Assembly (NCBI RefSeq): GCF_000002875.2
Contig: NC_009399.2
Span: 422,884-486,883 of the forward strand
Source: Leishmania infantum JPCM5
Lineage: Eukaryota; Euglenozoa; Kinetoplastea; Trypanosomatida; Trypanosomatidae
Length of the DNA stretch: 64,000 nt
Direction: 5' to 3'
The notes under the pieces were generated by a model. That model saw only the letters and a program-made list of their open reading frames with translations, was not told where the DNA came from and searched no databases. A program made the translations under genes and the position numbers. Position 1 is the first letter of the stretch; each line of letters starts with the position of its first letter. Positions 62,921 through 64,000 of the stretch are shown one piece after another.

Positions 62921-63435
62921 CGCCATGCATCATCGGAGCGCGTCGAAGCGAAACCAACGCAGAAGCAGAGCACCCCGTCATAATAAATCAACACACACAC
63001 ACACACACACACAACAGGTAAGAGGGAGCACGAGCGAGTCAACGGCGGAGGGGGGAGATCAACAGCAGTGCGCGGGGCACACACACGCACGCACACACGC
63101 ACAAGCAAAGAGAGAGAGAGAGAGGGGGGGGAGGGTGGGAGGGAGAGGAAGAAGATAAGCCACACGAGGTGCTCGAGGTGGCGGAAAAGGATGATGGAGG
63201 AAAGCAGCGGGGCACAAGGTGGCCCACATTAAACCAAAAAAAAAAAGAAAAAGGCGCGCAAAGCACAATATGCGGTGCAGGAACAGAAGACAACGAAACG
63301 ACAGACTTGTCCTTGATGATGCCGCGGACCGCTCGCATGCACTCGAGTCGGACCGCGTGCCAGCACGCGTGTGCGAGCATCCTCACCCCCACCGATCAGC
63401 ATCCAAAATTCCGTTCAGATGCGTTGCTTCGTACA
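62921..63435. other. 3' flank of nucleoside transporter
   Basis: About 500 bp with a CA run at 62991-63013, a GA-rich stretch at 63107-63150 and an A run at 63235-63247. No gene supported; it is the proximal 3' UTR of the transporter. Confidence 0.6.
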
Positions 63436-64000
63436 TCAGTGGCGCTCGCGGATGGTCTGCGTCATGATGCTGAGCACGGTGCCGATCGTGCCACCGACGA
63501 GGATGGAGATGCCCATCAGAGTACCGGCAACGAAGCGCTTGCCGTCGTTGTCGATGCCCTTCGACTGCGGGCCAAGCACCAGCGCCATCGAGCCCACGTA
63601 GCCGTTCGAGAAGCCGAAGATGACCTCCATCACGTAGCCGTACGCCTCGCCCGGGATGTAGTGGTACGAGTGCAGCAGCAGCAGCGGCACAAAGATGACG
63701 CGCGCAAAGGACGCCGCTACGATGATCCAGCGCTGCTTGTACGACCGCGGCCACATGAGCTTCAGCGACGGCGAGAAGCGGCCCAGCACATCGAACACGT
63801 TGAAGATGAACACGGCGATCGTCGAGAACCACTTCGAGTCCGGAAACATGCCGACAGCGATGCCGGGGAAGAGGAACAGCGTGATGAGAAAATTAAAGGC
63901 ACAGGCGACGAACATCCACTTGACACGGCGCAGCGTGCTGAAGATGGCGGTGGCCACGAGGATCTCGTTACTCGTCGGGCCCTCCACCTCGTGCGGCCAT
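63436..64000 (-). CDS. NT1: Nucleoside transporter NT1-like (ENT family), C-terminal part
   Basis: The last 188 residues of an equilibrative nucleoside transporter; the gene continues beyond the right edge of the window. The visible part begins WPHEVEGPTSNE, the end of the large cytoplasmic loop, and then has about four to five membrane spans. The span FIFNVFDVLGRF contains the Asp and Arg four residues apart that are conserved in ENT transmembrane helix 8. The C-terminus (SIMTQTIRERH) is short. Leishmania NT1 proteins take up adenosine and pyrimidine nucleosides through the plasma membrane, essential because the parasite cannot make purines. NT1 is usually present as two adjacent copies; only one end is seen here. 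Confidence 0.92.
   Translation of the reverse strand, partial: WPHEVEGPTSNEILVATAIFSTLRRVKWMFVACAFNFLITLFLFPGIAVGMFPDSKWFSTIAVFIFNVFDVLGRFSPSLKLMWPRSYKQRWIIVAASFARVIFVPLLLLHSYHYIPGEAYGYVMEVIFGFSNGYVGSMALVLGPQSKGIDNDGKRFVAGTLMGISILVGGTIGTVLSIMTQTIRERH

Overview
The window looks like a piece of a Leishmania chromosome, subgenus Leishmania, and probably the region corresponding to chromosome 15. The signs are GC-rich sequence, intronless genes, long CA/TG microsatellites between genes, pyrimidine tracts followed by AG just upstream of start codons (spliced-leader acceptors), and kinetoplastid-specific genes (tryparedoxin peroxidase array, split succinate dehydrogenase subunit, NT1-type nucleoside transporter). 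The array contains a shorter peroxidoxin of the kind described in the L. donovani/infantum/chagasi group, so that complex is my best guess; the species call is an inference.

Every gene I can support lies on the minus strand, so the window is the interior of one polycistronic unit transcribed from right to left. In transcription order it holds: the 3' end of a nucleoside transporter; a decayed ingi/L1Tc-like retroposon in its 3' flank; a type I DnaJ; an OCRL/INPP5B-like inositol polyphosphate 5-phosphatase; two identical genes for acidic ribosomal protein P2; a 2698-residue kinase with two cyclic-nucleotide-binding-like domains, a PAS domain, a decayed histidine-kinase-like module, a receiver-like domain and a STE-type kinase domain; a second cyclic-nucleotide-binding-like protein ending in a nucleoside-phosphorylase-like domain; a protein of about 3157 residues with acidic tryptophan motifs at its C-terminus; TFIIB; three tryparedoxin peroxidase genes interleaved with two identical copies of a small membrane-protein gene; an SNW/SKIP splicing-factor homologue; a long-chain polyprenyl diphosphate synthase; mitochondrial NAD-type glutamate dehydrogenase; ribosomal protein L6; and the C-terminal half of the succinate dehydrogenase iron-sulfur subunit.

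There is no strand switch, and I found no tRNA, rRNA or CRISPR. Neighbouring genes are co-transcribed but need not share a function. Three themes stand out: redox defence (the TXNPx array, where the copies differ at the C-terminus in ways that predict different location and oxidation resistance), mitochondrial metabolism (GDH, SDH2C, polyprenyl synthase), and a pair of adjacent large signalling proteins with unusual nucleotide-binding cassettes. The most unusual item is the kinase at 42538-50634, which appears to carry a fused, partly decayed bacterial-type phosphorelay ahead of a Ser/Thr kinase domain.
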